A stretch of DNA of 34,468 nucleotides from Micromonospora sp. MW-13 (lineage in GTDB: Bacteria; Actinomycetota; Actinomycetes; Mycobacteriales; Micromonosporaceae): assembly GCF_003434305.1 (NCBI RefSeq), contig NZ_QKKX01000012.1, positions 1 to 34,468 of the forward strand, given 5' to 3'. Under the pieces are notes generated by a model, which did no database searches, was not told the DNA's origin, and was given only the letters and a program-made list of their open reading frames with translations. Made by a program: the position numbers and the translations under genes. Within the stretch, counting starts at the first letter, position 1, and every line of letters begins with the position of its first letter. Shown here piece by piece: positions 22,901 to 34,200 of the stretch.

Positions 22901-25459
22901 CCCGGTCGGCTCCCCCGGGCCGGGCAGGCTGCCCAGCGGGACGAGCGCCCGCTGCTCCGGCGAGCCCTTGGCGACCTGCATCCGGGCCAGGTTGGCCAAC
23001 TGCCGGCCGGGGCCGCACTCGACCAGCGCCCAGGTGCCCTCGGCGAGCAGGGCGGCCACGCAGTCGCCGAAGCGCACCGGCTGGCGCAGGTGCGCCGCCC
23101 AGTACGCCGCATCGGTGGCCTGCGCGTCGGTGATCCAGGTGCCGGAGACGTTGGACAGGAACGGGACCTTCGGCGCGCGCAGCGGCACGGCGGCCATCAG
23201 CGCGGTGAACTCGGCGAGGATCGGGTCCATCATCGGCGAGTGGAAGGCGTGCGAGGTACGCAGCGCCTTGCTCTTGACCTTCTTCGTGGTCTTCAACGTC
23301 TCGGCGAACGCGGCCACCGCGTCGGGCTCGCCGGCCACCACGCAGGTGCCCGGGCCGTTGACGGTGGCGATCGAGACGCCCTCGGGCAGCAGCCCGGCGA
23401 CCGCCGACTCGTCCAGCGGGACGGCCAGCATCGACCCGGCCGGCAGGGACTGCATCAGCCGGCCCCGGGCGGCGACGACCCGCAGCGCGTCGGGCAGGTC
23501 GAGCACCCCGGCGACGGTCGCGGCGACGTACTCGCCGATGGAGTGCCCGGCCATCGCCGCCGGCCGCACCCCGGCGCGCTGCCAGTGGGTGGCCAGGGCG
23601 TACTCGACGACGAACAGGGCCGGCTGGGTGTAGCGGGTCTGGAGCAGCTTCTCGGCGGCCTCCGCGTCCCGGCCCAGGATCAGGTCCCGGATGTCCAGGC
23701 CCAGCTCGGGGCGGAGCAGCTCGGCGCACTCGTCGACGACGGCGGCGTAGCCGGGCTCCTCGGCGTAGAGCTGCGCGCCCATCCCGGCGTACTGGCTGCC
23801 CTGGCCGGAGAAGAGGAAGGCGACCCGGGGGGCGGGCCCGTCGGCGACCCCGGCCTGCCGGCGCCGCGGGGTGCGCAGCGCGGCGACGGCGTCGGGCAGG
23901 TCGGCGGCGACCACGGCGACCCGGTGCGCGTACTGCTGCCGGCCCACCCGCAGGGTGTGCGCGACGTCGGCCAGGTGCGCGACCCCGCCGTCGGGGTTGC
24001 CGGCGAGGTGCTCGGCGAGCCGGTCCACGGCGGTCTCCAGCGCGGTGCCGGTCTTCGCCGACACGTGCAGCAGTTGCGCGGGCCGCACCCGCCGGTCGCC
24101 CCGGTGTGCCTCCGGCGCCTCTTCGAGGACGACGTGGGCGTTGGTGCCGCCGATGCCGAAGGAGCTGACCCCGGCCCGGCGGGGCGTCCCGTCGGTGTCC
24201 CACTTGGTGAGGGTGTTCGCCACGTAGAACGGGGTGTCGGCGAACTCGATCGCCGGGTTCGGGGTCTCGTAGTTGATGGTCGGCGGGATCAGCCCGTGCT
24301 CCATCGCCAGCACCGTCTTGATCACGCTGACGATGCCGGACGGCTGGCTGAGGTGGCCGATGTTGGACTTGACCGAGCCGATGCCGCACCAGCCCCGGTC
24401 GTCGGTGTCCTTCGTGTACACCGCCGACAGGGCGGCGACCTCGATCGGGTCGCCCATCGCGGTGCCGGTGCCGTGCGCCTCGACGTAGCTGATGGTGCGC
24501 GGGTCGACCGCGGCCATCCCGACGGCCTGGGCGACAGCCTCCATCTGACCGTCGACGCTGGGGGCGGTGAAGCCGACCTTGCCGGCGCCGTCGTTGTTGA
24601 TGGCGTTGCCGAGCACCACGGCGCGGATGTGGTCGCCGTCGGCGATCGCGTCGGAGAGCCGCTTGAGCAGGGTCACCCCGACGCCGCTGCCCCAAACGGT
24701 GCCGTTCGCCTCCGCGTCGAACGGCCGGCACCGCCCGTCGGGAGAGGTGAAGCCGTCCATACCGAGGTAGCCGGCGTGCGGCAGCTCGATGTTGACGCCG
24801 CCGGCCAGGGCCATGTCGCACTCGCCGTTACGCAGCGCCTCGCAGGCCAGGTGGAACGCGACCAGGGAGGTCGAGCAGGCGGTGTGCACGGTCAGGCTCG
24901 GCCCGCGCAGGTCCAGCCGGTACGACACGTTGGTCGCCACGTAGTTGGGCGAGTTGCTGGTGGCGATGGAGACGGCGTTGTGCGGGTTGCCGCCGACCCG
25001 CTTGTTGTGCAGCACGTTGCGGTGCAGGTACCCGGTGCCGCCGGCGCCGGCGTACACGCCCACGGCCCCGTCGTAGCGGGCCGGGTCGTAGCCGGCGTCC
25101 TGCAGGGCGGTGTAGCAGGTCTCCAGGAACAGCCGGTGCTGCGGGTCGGTGATGTCGGCCTCCCGGGCGGTCATCCCGAACAGCCCGGCGTCGAACTGGT
25201 CGTAGCCGTCGACCAGGGGGGCCTTGTTGACCCAGCCCGGGTCGTCGAGCTCCTCGGGAGTGACGCCCCGGGCGAGCTGCTCGTCGCGGGTCAGCTCGGT
25301 GACCGACTCGACGCCGTCGACCAGGTTGCGCCAGAACTCGTGCACGTCGGCGGCGCCGGGCAGCCGGGCGGCCAGCCCGACGATCGCGATCGGCTCGATG
25401 CCGTCGGCGGCGGGATTGTCGGTTTCGATCGCGTTGTCCATCAGGTTGTCCTTCGTCAC
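19940..25459 (-). CDS. Type I PKS module KS-AT-KR-DH-PCP
   Basis: An 1839-residue single-module polyketide synthase. KS (about 20-440) has Cys195 (TACSTS), His329 (EAHGTGT) and His369 (NIGHLS). AT (about 555-850) has Ser640 in GHSIGEY and the HAFH motif, predicting malonyl-CoA. After the post-AT linker ([12 protein letters not shown], near 890) come KR (NADPH motif GGLGGIG near 1155, Tyr1321 in YCAAN), DH (His1409 in H-x3-G-x4-P, Asp1577) and a carrier with Ser1775 in LGGNS that looks like a PCP. All catalytic residues are present, so it should add one two-carbon unit as a trans or cis enoyl. KR before DH is not the usual order. The GTG at 25459 overlaps the previous stop by 4 bp; ATG 25441 is an alternative. 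Confidence 0.95.
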   Translation of the reverse strand: MTKDNLMDNAIETDNPAADGIEPIAIVGLAARLPGAADVHEFWRNLVDGVESVTELTRDEQLARGVTPEELDDPGWVNKAPLVDGYDQFDAGLFGMTAREADITDPQHRLFLETCYTALQDAGYDPARYDGAVGVYAGAGGTGYLHRNVLHNKRVGGNPHNAVSIATSNSPNYVATNVSYRLDLRGPSLTVHTACSTSLVAFHLACEALRNGECDMALAGGVNIELPHAGYLGMDGFTSPDGRCRPFDAEANGTVWGSGVGVTLLKRLSDAIADGDHIRAVVLGNAINNDGAGKVGFTAPSVDGQMEAVAQAVGMAAVDPRTISYVEAHGTGTAMGDPIEVAALSAVYTKDTDDRGWCGIGSVKSNIGHLSQPSGIVSVIKTVLAMEHGLIPPTINYETPNPAIEFADTPFYVANTLTKWDTDGTPRRAGVSSFGIGGTNAHVVLEEAPEAHRGDRRVRPAQLLHVSAKTGTALETAVDRLAEHLAGNPDGGVAHLADVAHTLRVGRQQYAHRVAVVAADLPDAVAALRTPRRRQAGVADGPAPRVAFLFSGQGSQYAGMGAQLYAEEPGYAAVVDECAELLRPELGLDIRDLILGRDAEAAEKLLQTRYTQPALFVVEYALATHWQRAGVRPAAMAGHSIGEYVAATVAGVLDLPDALRVVAARGRLMQSLPAGSMLAVPLDESAVAGLLPEGVSIATVNGPGTCVVAGEPDAVAAFAETLKTTKKVKSKALRTSHAFHSPMMDPILAEFTALMAAVPLRAPKVPFLSNVSGTWITDAQATDAAYWAAHLRQPVRFGDCVAALLAEGTWALVECGPGRQLANLARMQVAKGSPEQRALVPLGSLPGPGEPTGDLATLLTTAGALWCAGLPVRTGSDPQARRVSLPTYPFERRRYWVDPDPVQEVAAAPAETGPRALPEWFAVPVWRQAAPAPASAAPGRCLVLADGPRGDALVAGLRAAGTEIVEVRAGAAFAATDGGFVLRPGAREDHDALVAALGDDLPGRLVHAFALDGGPTGTDIAAGWAAQDRGFFSALHLAQALAGAGRTAEDGSLTLDLVTAGIGDVTGADLTRPEHATLTGLARVLPVELPGLTVRLLDADPAATGADALVAELRRPVDPEHTEVTLRGTRRWVTGYEQVTVDAEGEPGALRDGGRYVITGGLGGIGITLAEDFARRARAKLVLLARSGLPPREQWDDHLAVHGSGQADRVGRAIAAIRRMEAAGASVLVLAADVTDPADLRRVRAAAEAEFGGIDGLVHAAGLPGGGMAEVKERAEAERVLAPKLAGTLALAQVFGDLPLDFVVLCSSITAVIGGFGQVDYCAANNFLDAYARAGAGWAAPVVSQNWGGWAEVGMAAESTAPAGFRALTRDTVTSTVDHPVLTTKVTGPEGTVLHGLVCAATHWLLDEHRIGGVPVVPGTAHLESVRAAVAAAVPAPGPDAAVELRDVVFLEPFSVPDGSVAQYRVALTAAEDGSTEFVVQSLAAGVLRTHVRGAAGWTDEPAPPAADLADVVARSRRVDDDASFGRGRTSMLTFGPRWRSLAEHHLADGEELAVVEAPAEAVADLAGWGLHPALLDVATAFGRGQGSGTYLPLSYGRIVVRAALPERFHSHLRHRVGGTDEVVSADLTLTDVSGRELVSISDFVLRRVDQSAVTGGLTADAAPAEAPGSDGPGEDIRPVDGAEAFRRSLTAGLGAQVVITTRSVADIRRRAARVTTESLESETDPSASTATGEAGGSAAPRTELEATIAQVWRDGLGVPVVGVDDDFFALGGNSLVAVQLIASMRKATGVRLPMRSLFETPTVAGLAARIEELRAEASAVAEPATPAASTSIPRLPRA

Positions 25460-28400
25460 GCGGTGCCGCCGGGGCGGCGGGGAGGGATACGTCGGGTCCG
25501 GCTGCGGCGGGCGGCGGCCCGCAGCGCGGCGCGGGCCAGTTCCGGCCGGTCGGCCGCACCGTCGAGGTGGGCGGCGAGGGCCCGGACGGTGGGATAGCGG
25601 AACAGGTCGAGCATCGCGATCGACCGGCCGGTGGCGGCGGTCAGCCGGGCGTGCACGGCGGCCAGGGCGAGCGAGTGCCCGCCGATGTCGAAGAAGTTGT
25701 CGGTGACCCCGACCTGGTCGCGTTCCAGGACCTCCCGCCAGACGCCGGCGACCAGATCCTCGGTGTCGGTGAGCGCGTCCGGGCCGGCGGGCAGCGCCAC
25801 CGGCCGCGCGGGCTCGGCGGTCGCGGCGACGGTCATCGCGCCGAGTTGGGCGGTACGCACGGTCGGCCGGGGCAGCTCGGCGGCGACCTCGGCGGCCGGC
25901 GCGGCGGGGGTGGCGGCCAGCGCCCCGACCAGGGCGGCCAGGTCGGCCAGCAACGCGTCGATCCGGTCGGCCTCGAACAGGTCTGGGTTGTGCACCACCT
26001 CGACGCCGAGCCGGCCGGCCCGCTCCACCACGTACACGGTGATGTCGAACGGGGAACCGGGCTTGGGCACCGGCACCGGCTCGCCGGTCAGCCCGGCCAG
26101 CGCCAGCCGGGGCTCGGCGAAGTTGAGCACGTTGAACAGCACCTGCACCAGCGGCGCCCGGGAGGTGTCCCGGCCGACGCCGAGCGCCTCGACGATCCTC
26201 TCCAGCGGGGCGCCGGGGTGGGCGGTGACCTCGTGCAGCTCGGTGGCGCAGCGGTCGACCAGCTCGGCGAAGCTCGCCCCGCCGGTGCGTACCCGCACCG
26301 GGACGGTGTCGATGAAGAACCCGACGACGTCGTCGAACGCGGCCAGCCGCCGGTCGGCGACGATCGCCCCGACGACGTGGTCGTCGCCGCCGGTGAGCCG
26401 GCTGAGCAGCTCGCCGAAGCCGGCCAGCAGCACTGCCGCGGCGCCCGTGCCGCGCCGCTCGGCGAGCGCCCGCACCGCCCGGTCCGCCTCGGCGGAGAGG
26501 GTGACCGCGGCCTCCACGCCGGCGTACGTCTGCACGGTGGGGCGGGGCCGGTCGCGGGGCAGGTCGAGCACGGTCGGCGCGCCGCGCAGGTGCTCGGCCC
26601 ACCAGGCCAGGTCGTCGGCGCCGCGCCGGCGGTCCCGCTCGGCCCGCCAGACGGCGTAGTCGGCGTACCGGGCGGCCACGGCGGGCAGCCCCGGGGCGGT
26701 CCCGGCGACGGCCTGCGCGTACGCGGCGGCGAGGTCGTCGTAGAACACCGCCTCGGACCAGCCGTCGAACACGGCGTGGTGCCAGGTGATCGCGAGCACG
26801 TGCGCGGCCGGGCCGAGCCGGTACACGGCGACCTGCCAGGGCGGCCCGGTGGCCAGGTCGAACGCGTGCGCCGCCCCGGCGGCGAGCATCCCGGCCAGCT
26901 CCGCCTCCGGGTCGGCCCCGCCGGTCAGGTCGACCACCGGCACCGCCACGTCGGTGGGCTCCTCGCACACCGCGTACGGCACCCCGGCGGTCTGCGGGAT
27001 GCGCCAGCGCAGCACGTCGTGCCGCTGGGCCACCGCCCGCAGGGCCGCGCCGAGGGCGGGGACGTCCAGCTCGCCGCGCAGCCGGTGGGCCACCGCGATG
27101 TTGTAGGGCGCGCTGGACGGGGCGAGCTGGTCGACGAACCACAGCCGGCGCTGCGGCGGGGACAGGGTGGGCGGGTTGCCGGTGCTCAGCCCGTCGCCGG
27201 GGTCCGGGGCGGCGGCGGTGATCCGCGCGGCGATGCCGGTCAGGGTGCGGCCGGCGAACACGTCCCGGGTGTCGACGTGCCGGCCCAGCTCGGCCCGGAG
27301 CGCGGCGACCAGCCGCATCGCGGCGATGGAGTTCCCGCCGGCGGCGAGGAAGTCGGTGTCCGGGCCGGGGGCGGCGCCGAGCAGCCGGGCCCAGGCCCGG
27401 GCCACGGCCCGGGTGACCGGGTCGGCGCCGGCCGGCCCGTCGTCGGCCACCGGCGCGGGACGGGCGGCGGCCAGGGCGCGCAGCGCCGGCCGGTCCAGCT
27501 TGCCGGTGGTCGGGCTGACCGGAAGCGCGGCCAGGCGCACCGTCCGGGCCGGGCGCATCGCGGCGGTCAGCCGGGGCTCGGCGTACGCGCGCAGCGCCGC
27601 GTCGTCGGGGGCGTCGGCGGGGGTGAGGAACGCGACCAGCTCGGCGCCGGCTGGCCCGTCGACCGCCTCGACGGCGACCCGGTCGACGCCGGGCAGCCCG
27701 GTGAGGACGGCCTCGACCTCGCCCAGCTCGATGCGCTGCCCACGGATCTTGACCTGCCGGTCGGCCCGGCCGTGGTAGACGATCCGCCCGTCGGGGGCCT
27801 GGATGACCAGGTCGCCGGTGCGGTACAGCCGCTGTCCGGGCTGCCCGGAGAACGGGTCGGGCACGAACCGCTCGGCGGTCAGGCCGGGCCGGCCGAGGTA
27901 CCCGTCGGCCAGGCCGGGGCCGCCGATCAGCAGCTCACCGGTCTCCCCCGGCGGCACCGGGCGCAGCTCGGCGTCGACCACGTACGCCCGGTGGTTGGGC
28001 AGCGGAACGCCGATCGGCACCGGATCGGTCTCGGCGTCGGTCAGCTCGCCGCTGACCGCCACCACCGTGGTCTCGGTGGGGCCGTAGCTGTTGATGAAGC
28101 GCCGGCCGGGCGCCCAGCGGGTGGCCAGCTCGGCGGGCACGGCCTCGCCGCCGCAGAGCACGGTGCGCCAGCCGGGCAGCTCGGCCGGATCCAACATGGC
28201 CAGCACGGTCGGGGTGATGAAGCCCCAGTTCACCTCGTGCTCGGCGACGAACCGGGTCAGCCGGGCCGGGTCGGACCGGTCGTCGGCGCCGAGGAGCTGC
28301 ACCGCGCCGCCGAGGAGCAGCGGGACGAACAGGTCGATGACGGCCGCGTCGAAGCCGAGCGAGGCGATGCCGACGCTGCGCATCGAGGCGTCCGCGCCGG

Positions 28401-28971
28401 ACAGGGCCGCCCAGCCGGTGACGAACTCGACGACGTTGCGGTGGGTGGTGAGCACCCCCTTGGGCCGGCCGGTGGAGCCGGAGGTGAACAGCACGTACGC
28501 CGGGTCGCCGGGGCGGGCCGGGCAGGGGGCGAGCGGGGCGGGGCCGGGCAGCGCGACGGTCTCGACGCCGGGCAGGTCGCCGAACTCGGCCTCGGCGGCG
28601 TCGCCGACGACGACCCGGACCCCGGCGTCGGCGGCGATCTCGCGCAGCCGCCGGCGCGGGCCGCCCGGCTCCAGCGGCACGTAGCAGCCGCCGGCGAGCA
28701 GCACGCCGAGGACGGTGACCACCAGGTCGGGCCGGCGCTCGCCGCACACCCCGACCCGGCTCTGCCGGCCGACGCCGCGCTCGCGCAGCGCGGCGGCCAC
28801 GCCGGCGGCCCGGTCGACCAGTTCCCGGTAGGTGAGCCGCTCGTCCCACTGGCGCACCGCCACCGCATCCGGGGTCCGCGCGGCCTGGGCGGTGATCAGC
28901 TCGGCCAGCGTGGCGTCGGGCCAGGGCAGCGGCTCCCCGTGCGCGGCGCTGATGGACAGGATGTCGGTCAC
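25456..28971 (-). CDS. NRPS A-PCP-C-PCP
   Basis: An 1171-residue synthetase starting directly with an adenylation domain (about 20-490: [33 protein letters not shown]), then PCP1 (Ser548 in AGGNS), a C domain (about 580-1000, HHAVFDG with His732) and PCP2 (Ser1100 in IGGHS). Pocket residues read approximately DAIFLGSVVK, nearest to aliphatic codes such as Leu DAWFLGNVVK; I trust only that the pocket is hydrophobic. The C-PCP half has no A domain, so PCP2 must be charged by the same A domain, by another enzyme, or act otherwise. It feeds the PKS encoded next. The GTG at 28971 overlaps the previous stop by 4 bp. Confidence 0.94.
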   Translation of the reverse strand: MTDILSISAAHGEPLPWPDATLAELITAQAARTPDAVAVRQWDERLTYRELVDRAAGVAAALRERGVGRQSRVGVCGERRPDLVVTVLGVLLAGGCYVPLEPGGPRRRLREIAADAGVRVVVGDAAEAEFGDLPGVETVALPGPAPLAPCPARPGDPAYVLFTSGSTGRPKGVLTTHRNVVEFVTGWAALSGADASMRSVGIASLGFDAAVIDLFVPLLLGGAVQLLGADDRSDPARLTRFVAEHEVNWGFITPTVLAMLDPAELPGWRTVLCGGEAVPAELATRWAPGRRFINSYGPTETTVVAVSGELTDAETDPVPIGVPLPNHRAYVVDAELRPVPPGETGELLIGGPGLADGYLGRPGLTAERFVPDPFSGQPGQRLYRTGDLVIQAPDGRIVYHGRADRQVKIRGQRIELGEVEAVLTGLPGVDRVAVEAVDGPAGAELVAFLTPADAPDDAALRAYAEPRLTAAMRPARTVRLAALPVSPTTGKLDRPALRALAAARPAPVADDGPAGADPVTRAVARAWARLLGAAPGPDTDFLAAGGNSIAAMRLVAALRAELGRHVDTRDVFAGRTLTGIAARITAAAPDPGDGLSTGNPPTLSPPQRRLWFVDQLAPSSAPYNIAVAHRLRGELDVPALGAALRAVAQRHDVLRWRIPQTAGVPYAVCEEPTDVAVPVVDLTGGADPEAELAGMLAAGAAHAFDLATGPPWQVAVYRLGPAAHVLAITWHHAVFDGWSEAVFYDDLAAAYAQAVAGTAPGLPAVAARYADYAVWRAERDRRRGADDLAWWAEHLRGAPTVLDLPRDRPRPTVQTYAGVEAAVTLSAEADRAVRALAERRGTGAAAVLLAGFGELLSRLTGGDDHVVGAIVADRRLAAFDDVVGFFIDTVPVRVRTGGASFAELVDRCATELHEVTAHPGAPLERIVEALGVGRDTSRAPLVQVLFNVLNFAEPRLALAGLTGEPVPVPKPGSPFDITVYVVERAGRLGVEVVHNPDLFEADRIDALLADLAALVGALAATPAAPAAEVAAELPRPTVRTAQLGAMTVAATAEPARPVALPAGPDALTDTEDLVAGVWREVLERDQVGVTDNFFDIGGHSLALAAVHARLTAATGRSIAMLDLFRYPTVRALAAHLDGAADRPELARAALRAAARRSRTRRIPPRRPGGTA

Positions 28972-31277
28972 CCGTGTTCTCCCCGGTAGGTGGCTGGATC
29001 GGTGATCTGCAGGCGCAGCTCGCTGACGTAGCCGTCCCCGGCCGCGTCGGTGACCCAGGCGTCGGCGGGGGCGGGCAGCAGCTCGCTGACCGTGAGCGAG
29101 ACGTCCGGGGCGGTCCGGGCGGCGGCGTCGGCCATCGCGCACAGCGACTGGGCGTACAGCGGGCCGGTCAGGTCGAAGTAGCAGGGCTTGACCTCGGTGC
29201 CCACCTTGACGAACACCCGCTCGGGCAGGCCGAGGCGCTCCCGCCAGCGGCGCACCGCCAGGTACCGCCCGGTGTCGCCGGTGACCCCGGCCAGGCCGCT
29301 GTCGGCGACGGTGGTGCGCCAGGTGCGCCGGGCCACGACCAGCCGGTCGATGGTGATCCGGGGGGTGGTGGGGGCCGGGGCGAGCAGCTTGAAGCTGTCC
29401 AGCAGCAGGACGCCGAGCAGGTGGGCGAAGACCTCCACCAGCGGCCACCGGCCGCCGTCGGGGGTGACCGCGCTCAGCCCGTCCCCGGTGTCCTCCACCC
29501 GCACGGCGCTGGCCGCGACCAGCCGCTCACGGTCGCCGCCGCGGGCGGTGTCGATGCCGAACTGCCGGTCGGCGGGCCCGTCGAAGTGCCAGGTGGTGCG
29601 GGTGGCCTGCCGCGGGAACTCCTCCGGGTAGAGCAGCCGGACGCGGGCCGCACCCAGGTCGGCGTCGATGCCGACGCGCAGCGTCGCCGGGTCGGGGTGG
29701 AACGGGCTGAGCACCGCGCTGTCGAACGGCACCATCGCCGGGTGCAGCTCACCGAGGACGAGCAGGAACTCCCCCCGGTTGAGCGCCGCCACGTCGGTGG
29801 CGCTGATCTGCAGGTCGGGGCTGTGTGACCGGGCGGTGGGCCAGCCGGGGGCGGTGGCCGGGAAGATCGCCTCGGCCCGGGCTGCCAGGTCGGCGCTGCG
29901 CAGCCGCAGCTCCGGCTGCCCGGCGGCAACGGTGTCTAGCCCGAACAGCTCGGCCCAGCGGGCGGTGAAGCCGGCGCTGGCCACCGCGACCGGGCCGTCG
30001 GGGGCGAGGATCAGCCCCTGGGCGAGCGGCCAGATGTCGGCCAGCCGGACCGGCCCCTCGGCGGCCTGCTCGGCGTACAGCTCGGCCAGGATCCGCTCGC
30101 AGGCGGCACCGATCTCGGCGGTGAGCCAGCGGGCGGCCCGCAGCACGATCGCCAGCGGCGCGGCGAGCGCGTCGAGCACGGCGGAGCCGACGGCGAAGTC
30201 CAGGTCCCGCCCGGTGTCCTCGTAGACCACTGTGCGGCCGGTGTACATCTGCCCGCCGTGCCGGCTGGCTGGCCGGCCGGTGACGGCGGTGAACTCGGCG
30301 TTCAGGGCGGCCAGGGCGGCGGCGAGCCGGTCGGGGTCACCGGCCGCCGCGGCCACCTCGTCGCGGGCGGCGCGGAGCCGGTCGAAGTCGCCGGCGACCC
30401 CGGCCCGCACCGCGGGGTCGCCGATCGCGGCGATCCGCGCGGCGAGCACCTGCTCGGCGCGGGGGCTGTTCGGCAGGCCGGCGTCCCAGGTGAGCAGGCC
30501 GCGCTCGACCAGCCGGTCGAGCAGCAGGAACCCGTCGTCGGCACGGCGCAGCCCGGCGTCGCCGTCGGCGCACAGCCGCCGCACCAGCTCCCCGGCGGGG
30601 GTGCGGCCGTCGCAGCCGGCCAGCAGCCGGGCCTCCAGCGCGGACAGCTCGACCGGCGGGTGCAGCGCCCGACGCAGCCGGCGTCCGTCGAGGGCCAGGT
30701 GGGGTGGCAGCACCGGCGCCCACCAGCGGCGCACCGCGAGGTCGTCGGCGAGCCGGTCGGCGTACGCCATCAGCGCCCACGCCTCGAAGTGCACCTCGCG
30801 CCGGTTGACCAGGCGGGGCCCCGGGGTCAGCCGGGTCCCGGCGGTGTCGGGGTCGATGACACCCCAGCAGACCGGCCCGAAGAAGCCGATGGTCTCGGCC
30901 TTGCCGCAGTAGCGCTGCCAGTAGCGCAGCACCGCGATCTCCCGCCTGCGGCGGCGGGCGTTGCGCGCCCCCGGGTCGGTGCGCAGCAACCCGTCCAGGG
31001 CCACCAGCATGTCGGGGTTCTGCCAGGTGACGGCCTCCCGCAGCAGCGGGTCGGCGCAGATCTCGCCGAGCGTGGCGGAGGACCGCGCGAACGCCTCGAG
31101 GACCACCTTCTCGCAGACCTCGGCGGTGAACTGGCCGGCGAGCAGCCCGTCGGCGGTGGCCGCGGCCTCCGGCGCGGCGAACCGGTCGAGCCCGGCGGCG
31201 GGGAAGCCGGCGGTGCGCAGCACCACGTCCCGCCACACCGACCAGCCGGTGTCACCCAGTGGCAGCAGATGGTTCAT
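28968..31277 (-). CDS. LanB-like protein (lantibiotic dehydratase N-terminal/glutamylation domain family)
   Basis: A 769-residue protein of the lantibiotic dehydratase family. Full LanB enzymes glutamylate Ser/Thr with Glu-tRNA, then eliminate; small LanBs without the elimination domain include split glutamylases and PEARLs, which ligate amino acids from aminoacyl-tRNA to peptides. Family segments seen: [18 protein letters not shown] (about 117-134), [18 protein letters not shown] (about 486), [14 protein letters not shown] and [14 protein letters not shown] (about 690). It lacks a SpaB_C-type elimination domain. It is a paralog of the downstream half of the preceding gene; both begin [12 protein letters not shown]. 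No precursor peptide is visible. ATG 31277 overlaps the previous stop by 4 bp. The substrate is unknown. Confidence 0.85.
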   Translation of the reverse strand: MNHLLPLGDTGWSVWRDVVLRTAGFPAAGLDRFAAPEAAATADGLLAGQFTAEVCEKVVLEAFARSSATLGEICADPLLREAVTWQNPDMLVALDGLLRTDPGARNARRRRREIAVLRYWQRYCGKAETIGFFGPVCWGVIDPDTAGTRLTPGPRLVNRREVHFEAWALMAYADRLADDLAVRRWWAPVLPPHLALDGRRLRRALHPPVELSALEARLLAGCDGRTPAGELVRRLCADGDAGLRRADDGFLLLDRLVERGLLTWDAGLPNSPRAEQVLAARIAAIGDPAVRAGVAGDFDRLRAARDEVAAAAGDPDRLAAALAALNAEFTAVTGRPASRHGGQMYTGRTVVYEDTGRDLDFAVGSAVLDALAAPLAIVLRAARWLTAEIGAACERILAELYAEQAAEGPVRLADIWPLAQGLILAPDGPVAVASAGFTARWAELFGLDTVAAGQPELRLRSADLAARAEAIFPATAPGWPTARSHSPDLQISATDVAALNRGEFLLVLGELHPAMVPFDSAVLSPFHPDPATLRVGIDADLGAARVRLLYPEEFPRQATRTTWHFDGPADRQFGIDTARGGDRERLVAASAVRVEDTGDGLSAVTPDGGRWPLVEVFAHLLGVLLLDSFKLLAPAPTTPRITIDRLVVARRTWRTTVADSGLAGVTGDTGRYLAVRRWRERLGLPERVFVKVGTEVKPCYFDLTGPLYAQSLCAMADAAARTAPDVSLTVSELLPAPADAWVTDAAGDGYVSELRLQITDPATYRGEHG

Positions 31278-34200
31278 CGGCCGGACCGCCCCTCGTCGTC
31301 GACAATGTGCAGCCGCAGCTCGCTGAAGTAGCGCCGACCGGCGCCGTCGGGCACCCACGCGTCGTCCGGTGTCGGCAGCATCTCGCTGACGGTCAGCGAC
31401 ACCCCGTCCCCGCCGTCCTTGCGGGCCGCCCGGACCATGGCGCTGAACATCGCGGCGTACGCGGGGCTGCCCAGGTCGACGAAGCAGGGCTTGGTCTCGG
31501 TGCCGAGCTTGACGTACACCAGCTCGGGCAGGCCCTCCTCGCGCCGCCAGCGGCGGACGGCGAGGAACCGGTCCCGTTCGCTGGTGACGTCGGCCAGGCC
31601 GCACTCGCCCACCGTGGTACGCCAGGTCTGTCGGGCCACCACCAGCCGGTCCAGGGTGATCCGGGGCGTGTACGGGGCGGCGGCGACCAGCTTGAACCCG
31701 TCGACCGCGTGGCCGCTGAGCAGCCCGGCGAACACCTCGGTCAGCGGCCAGCGGGACCCGTCGCGGGCGGTGGCCACGAGCCGGCCGTCGGAGTCGGACA
31801 CGGTCAGGTCCACGGTGGGCAGCACCCGGTCCGGGTCGACGCCCGGCGCGGGCAGGAACGCGAGCTGCCGGTCCGTCGGGCCGACCAGCGCCTCGGCGGT
31901 GCGGCTGGTGCGGCGGGGCCAGTCGGCCGGGAACAGCAGCCGCATCCGGTGCGTGCCGAGGTCCGCGGCCAGCGCCGCGCGCAGCCGCTCGACGTCCGGA
32001 TGGGACGGGGTGAACACCTGGCAGTCGAAGGACGGCCAGGCGGCGTGCAGCTCGCCGAGCACGACGGTGTAGTCGCCACGGGCGAGGGCGTCGGCGTCGG
32101 TAGCGCAGATCTGCAGGTCGGGGCTGTGCAGCCGGGCGCTGGTCCACTCGCTCGCGCGGGCCGGGAACACCTCGGCGGCCCGGTCGGCCAGGTCGGCGAC
32201 GGACAGCCGCACCTCGGTGGCGCCCGGGGGCAGGTCGGCCAGGCCGAACAGCCCGGCCCAGCGGGCGGCGAACTCGGCGGCCACCGCGTCGACGGGCCGC
32301 TCGCCGGTGCCCCAGAACAGGCCCTGCACGAGGAACCACAGGTCGGCCAGCGACACCGGGCCGTCGCCGGCCTCGGCGCGCAGCTCGTCGTACAGCTCGC
32401 GGAACGTGGCCCCGTACGCCTGCTCCAGCTCGCCGGCCAGCCAGCGGGCGGCCCGCAGCAGCACGGCGAGCGGGGCGGCCAGCTCGGCCAGCAGCGGGGC
32501 GCCGAAGGCCACGTCGAGGTCGCGGGCGGTGTCCTCGTAGCAGAGGGTGCGCCCGGCGTACATCTGGCCGGCGCGGCGGCGGGCCGGCTGGCCGGTCAGC
32601 TCGGTGAACGTCTCGTCGAGCCGGTCGAGGGCGGCGCGCAGCCGGTCGGGGTCGCCGGCGGCGGTGGCCACCTCGTCGCGGGCGGCGCGCAGCCGGTCCA
32701 GCCCGGCCCGGGCGGCCCGCCGGGCCGGCTCGTCGCCGATGGCGTCGATCCGCGCCGCGAGCACGTCCTCGGCGTCGGGGGCGACCGGCAGGGCGGCGTC
32801 CCAGGTGATCAGCTCCCGCTCGACCAGCCGGTCCAGCAGCGCGTAGCCGTCCTCGGCGCGGCGCAGCCCGACGGCCGGGTCGGTGACCAGGTCCCGGGCG
32901 GGGCGGCGGCCGTCGGCGGCGGCGAGCAGGGCCGCCTCGACGGGGGTGAGGGTGACCGGGGGGCGGCCGGGCCGCAGCACGGACCGGTCGCGCAGGCTCA
33001 GGTGGGGCTGGAGCATCGGCGGCCACCACTGCCGCACCGCGAGGTCGGCGCCGAGCCGGTCGCCGTACGCGGACAGCGCCCACGACTCGAACCACACCCA
33101 GCGCCGCCGGGTCAGCCCCGCGCCGGGCCGCACCCGGGCCATGTCGGCCAGCTCCGGGTCGAGGGTGACCCAGCAGCTCGGGCCGAAGAAGCCGACGGTC
33201 TCGTTCTTGCCGCAGTAGCGCTGCCAGTACTTGAGCAGGGCCCGCTCGCGGTCCCTGCGGCGCACGTTGCGGGACGCGTCCGCGCCGCCACGGGCCAGCC
33301 CGTCGAGGGCGAGCAGGGCGTTGCGGTTCTGCCAGGTGACGGCCTCGCGCAGCAGCGGGTCGGCGGCCAGCTCACTGAGCCGGCCGGCGGTGGCGGTGAG
33401 GGCCTCGGCGAACTCCTTGTCGAACCGCTCCTCCCCGGCGCCGGTGGCGATCAGCTCGTCGGCCGCCGCGGCGGCCTGCGGGGCGCCGAGCGCGGTGAGC
33501 CCGTCGGCGGGGAAGCCGGTGGTGCGCAGGATCGCGTCGCGCCACACCGACCAACCGGTGTCGCCCAGCGGCACCCGGTGCCCCGCCGTCGCCGGGGGGC
33601 CGTCCGGGGCCGGTGCGGTCCCGTTCGCGCCGGCGACCCGGACGGCGGTCGTGAGGTCGGCCCGGATCGTCGCGGCCAACTCGGGGAGGCGGTCGTGCAG
33701 GAAGAAGTGCCCGCCGTCGATCTCGTGCAGGGTGAACCCGGCGGCGGTGTGCCGATCCCAGCCGACGCTCTGGGCGTGGCTGACCGCCCGGTCGGACCGC
33801 CCGCTGAACACCACGACCGGCACCGGCAGCGGCTCGCCCGGGACGTACCGGTAGCTGTCCACCCGGCCGAAGTCCGCGCGCAGCAGGGGTAGCAGCAGCT
33901 CCACCAGCTCGGGATGTTCCAGCACGCCGGCCGGCAGCCCGCCGCCGTCGCCGAGCCGGCGCAGCAGCTCGTCGTCGTCCACCTTGGACAGCCCGTCGAA
34001 GAGGCTGGCGTCGTCGACGTGCGGGGCCCGGGCGCCGCCCACGTACAGCCGCAGCGGCAGCGGCCCGCCGGTGCGGCGCAGCTCGCGGACCACCTCGAAG
34101 CCGACCCGCCCGCCCATCGAGTGGCCGTAGATCGCGTACGGCCGGTCGGCCCGCCCGGCGATCGCGGCGGCGACCTCGGCGACGGTGAAGTTCGGGTCCT

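Noticed and set aside
15604..25597. Very long plus-strand reading frames opposite the NRPS and PKS genes
   Set aside because: They are mirror frames of the biosynthetic genes, with Gly/Arg/Val-rich composition and no recognisable motifs or ribosome binding sites.
29448..33095. N-terminal extensions of the A-PCP-C-PCP and second LanB-like reading frames into upstream genes
   Set aside because: The 4-bp start/stop overlaps and the start of conserved sequence place the true starts at 28971 and 31277; the extensions are low-complexity shadow translation.
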